From contig CANKEI010000028.1 in the NCBI GenBank assembly GCA_947481115.1, positions 1 to 13,702 of the forward strand: a stretch of DNA of 13,702 nucleotides. Reading direction: 5' to 3'. Numbering within the stretch: position 1 is the stretch's first letter; every line of letters starts with the position of its first letter. The notes under the pieces are model-generated. The model was not told where the DNA came from. It made no database searches and saw only the letters and a list, made by a program, of their open reading frames with translations. The DNA comes from a bacterium. Its GTDB lineage: Bacteria > Babelota > Babeliae > Babelales > JABDEC01. Made by a program: the position numbers and the translations under genes. Positions 13,613 to 13,702 of this stretch are shown piece after piece.

Positions 13613-13702
13613 ATGAAGTTTTCTAAAATTTTATTAACGACGGGCTTAGGCGTTGTTATTTTCACGTTTAATGTTCAAGCTGTTACTCCAGCCGTTATTC
13701 CA
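13613..13702 (+). CDS. Exported protein, 5' end only
   Basis: The window ends after 30 codons. Seen: a strong Shine-Dalgarno GGAGG (13603-13607) 5 nt before the ATG and a typical signal peptide (basic MKFSK, hydrophobic ILLTTGLGVVIFTF, then NVQA as a likely cleavage site before VTPAVIP). The mature protein begins Val/Pro/Ala-rich. Function cannot be assigned. It has an unusual TC tract 77 bp upstream. Confidence 0.75.
   Translation, partial: MKFSKILLTTGLGVVIFTFNVQAVTPAVIP

Noticed and set aside
1..13702. CRISPR array, prophage or defence island
   Set aside because: No regularly spaced direct repeats, integrase, phage structural or known defence genes are visible. The repeats here are dispersed palindromes.

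Overview
The window is low-GC DNA read with the standard bacterial code (TGA is used as a stop; GTG starts are common). It suggests a Gram-negative bacterium: there is a complete BatA-E envelope operon, a lipoprotein with a lipobox, a signal peptidase and a type II secretion / type IV pilus-type ATPase. The combination of this gene set, asparagine-rich inserts and a dispersed GGTTCGAT...ACTCACCATGAACG repeat makes me think of a host-associated lineage such as Dependentiae (TM6). That assignment is a guess from gene content, not something the sequence proves.

Layout. (1) 69-1382, minus strand: a lone AAA/DUF4143 ATPase, divergent from everything else. (2) 1383-1688: a promoter region with one copy of the repeat. 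(3) 1689-8612: a plus-strand operon, batA-batB-(252 bp gap)-batC-batD-batE followed by a membrane-anchored M23 peptidase gene. Most junctions are coupled: 4 bp between batA and batB, and stop/start overlaps at batC/batD, batD/batE and batE/M23. The M23 gene is split by a -1 frameshift at a run of nine A. (4) 8645-9538: signal peptidase I. (5) 9551-9685: a long repeat copy that runs almost up to the Shine-Dalgarno of a rhodanese-like lipoprotein (9708-10181). (6) tRNA-Cys(GCA) and tRNA-Leu(UAA), then an HU-type DNA-binding protein with its own promoter and a strong terminator. (7) 11023-13383: a small FUN14-like membrane protein, a free-standing GspE/PilB N-terminal (MshEN) domain protein and the matching GspE-type ATPase without that domain. 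(8) A 21-base TC tract and the first 30 codons of an exported protein running off the window end.

How the genes fit together: BatA and BatB (VWA domains, membrane-anchored), BatC and BatE (TPR) and BatD (large periplasmic protein) are expected to form one envelope complex of unsettled function. The M23 peptidase coupled to batE points to a link with peptidoglycan or envelope remodelling. The split GspE pair should power a pilus or secretion machine.

The most unusual points are: repeat copies translated in frame inside batE (two copies, opposite orientations), much like the palindromic elements known from Rickettsia; the A9 frameshift in the M23 gene; asparagine/serine-rich inserts that recur in unrelated genes; the two-gene GspE; and the TC tract before an exported protein gene.
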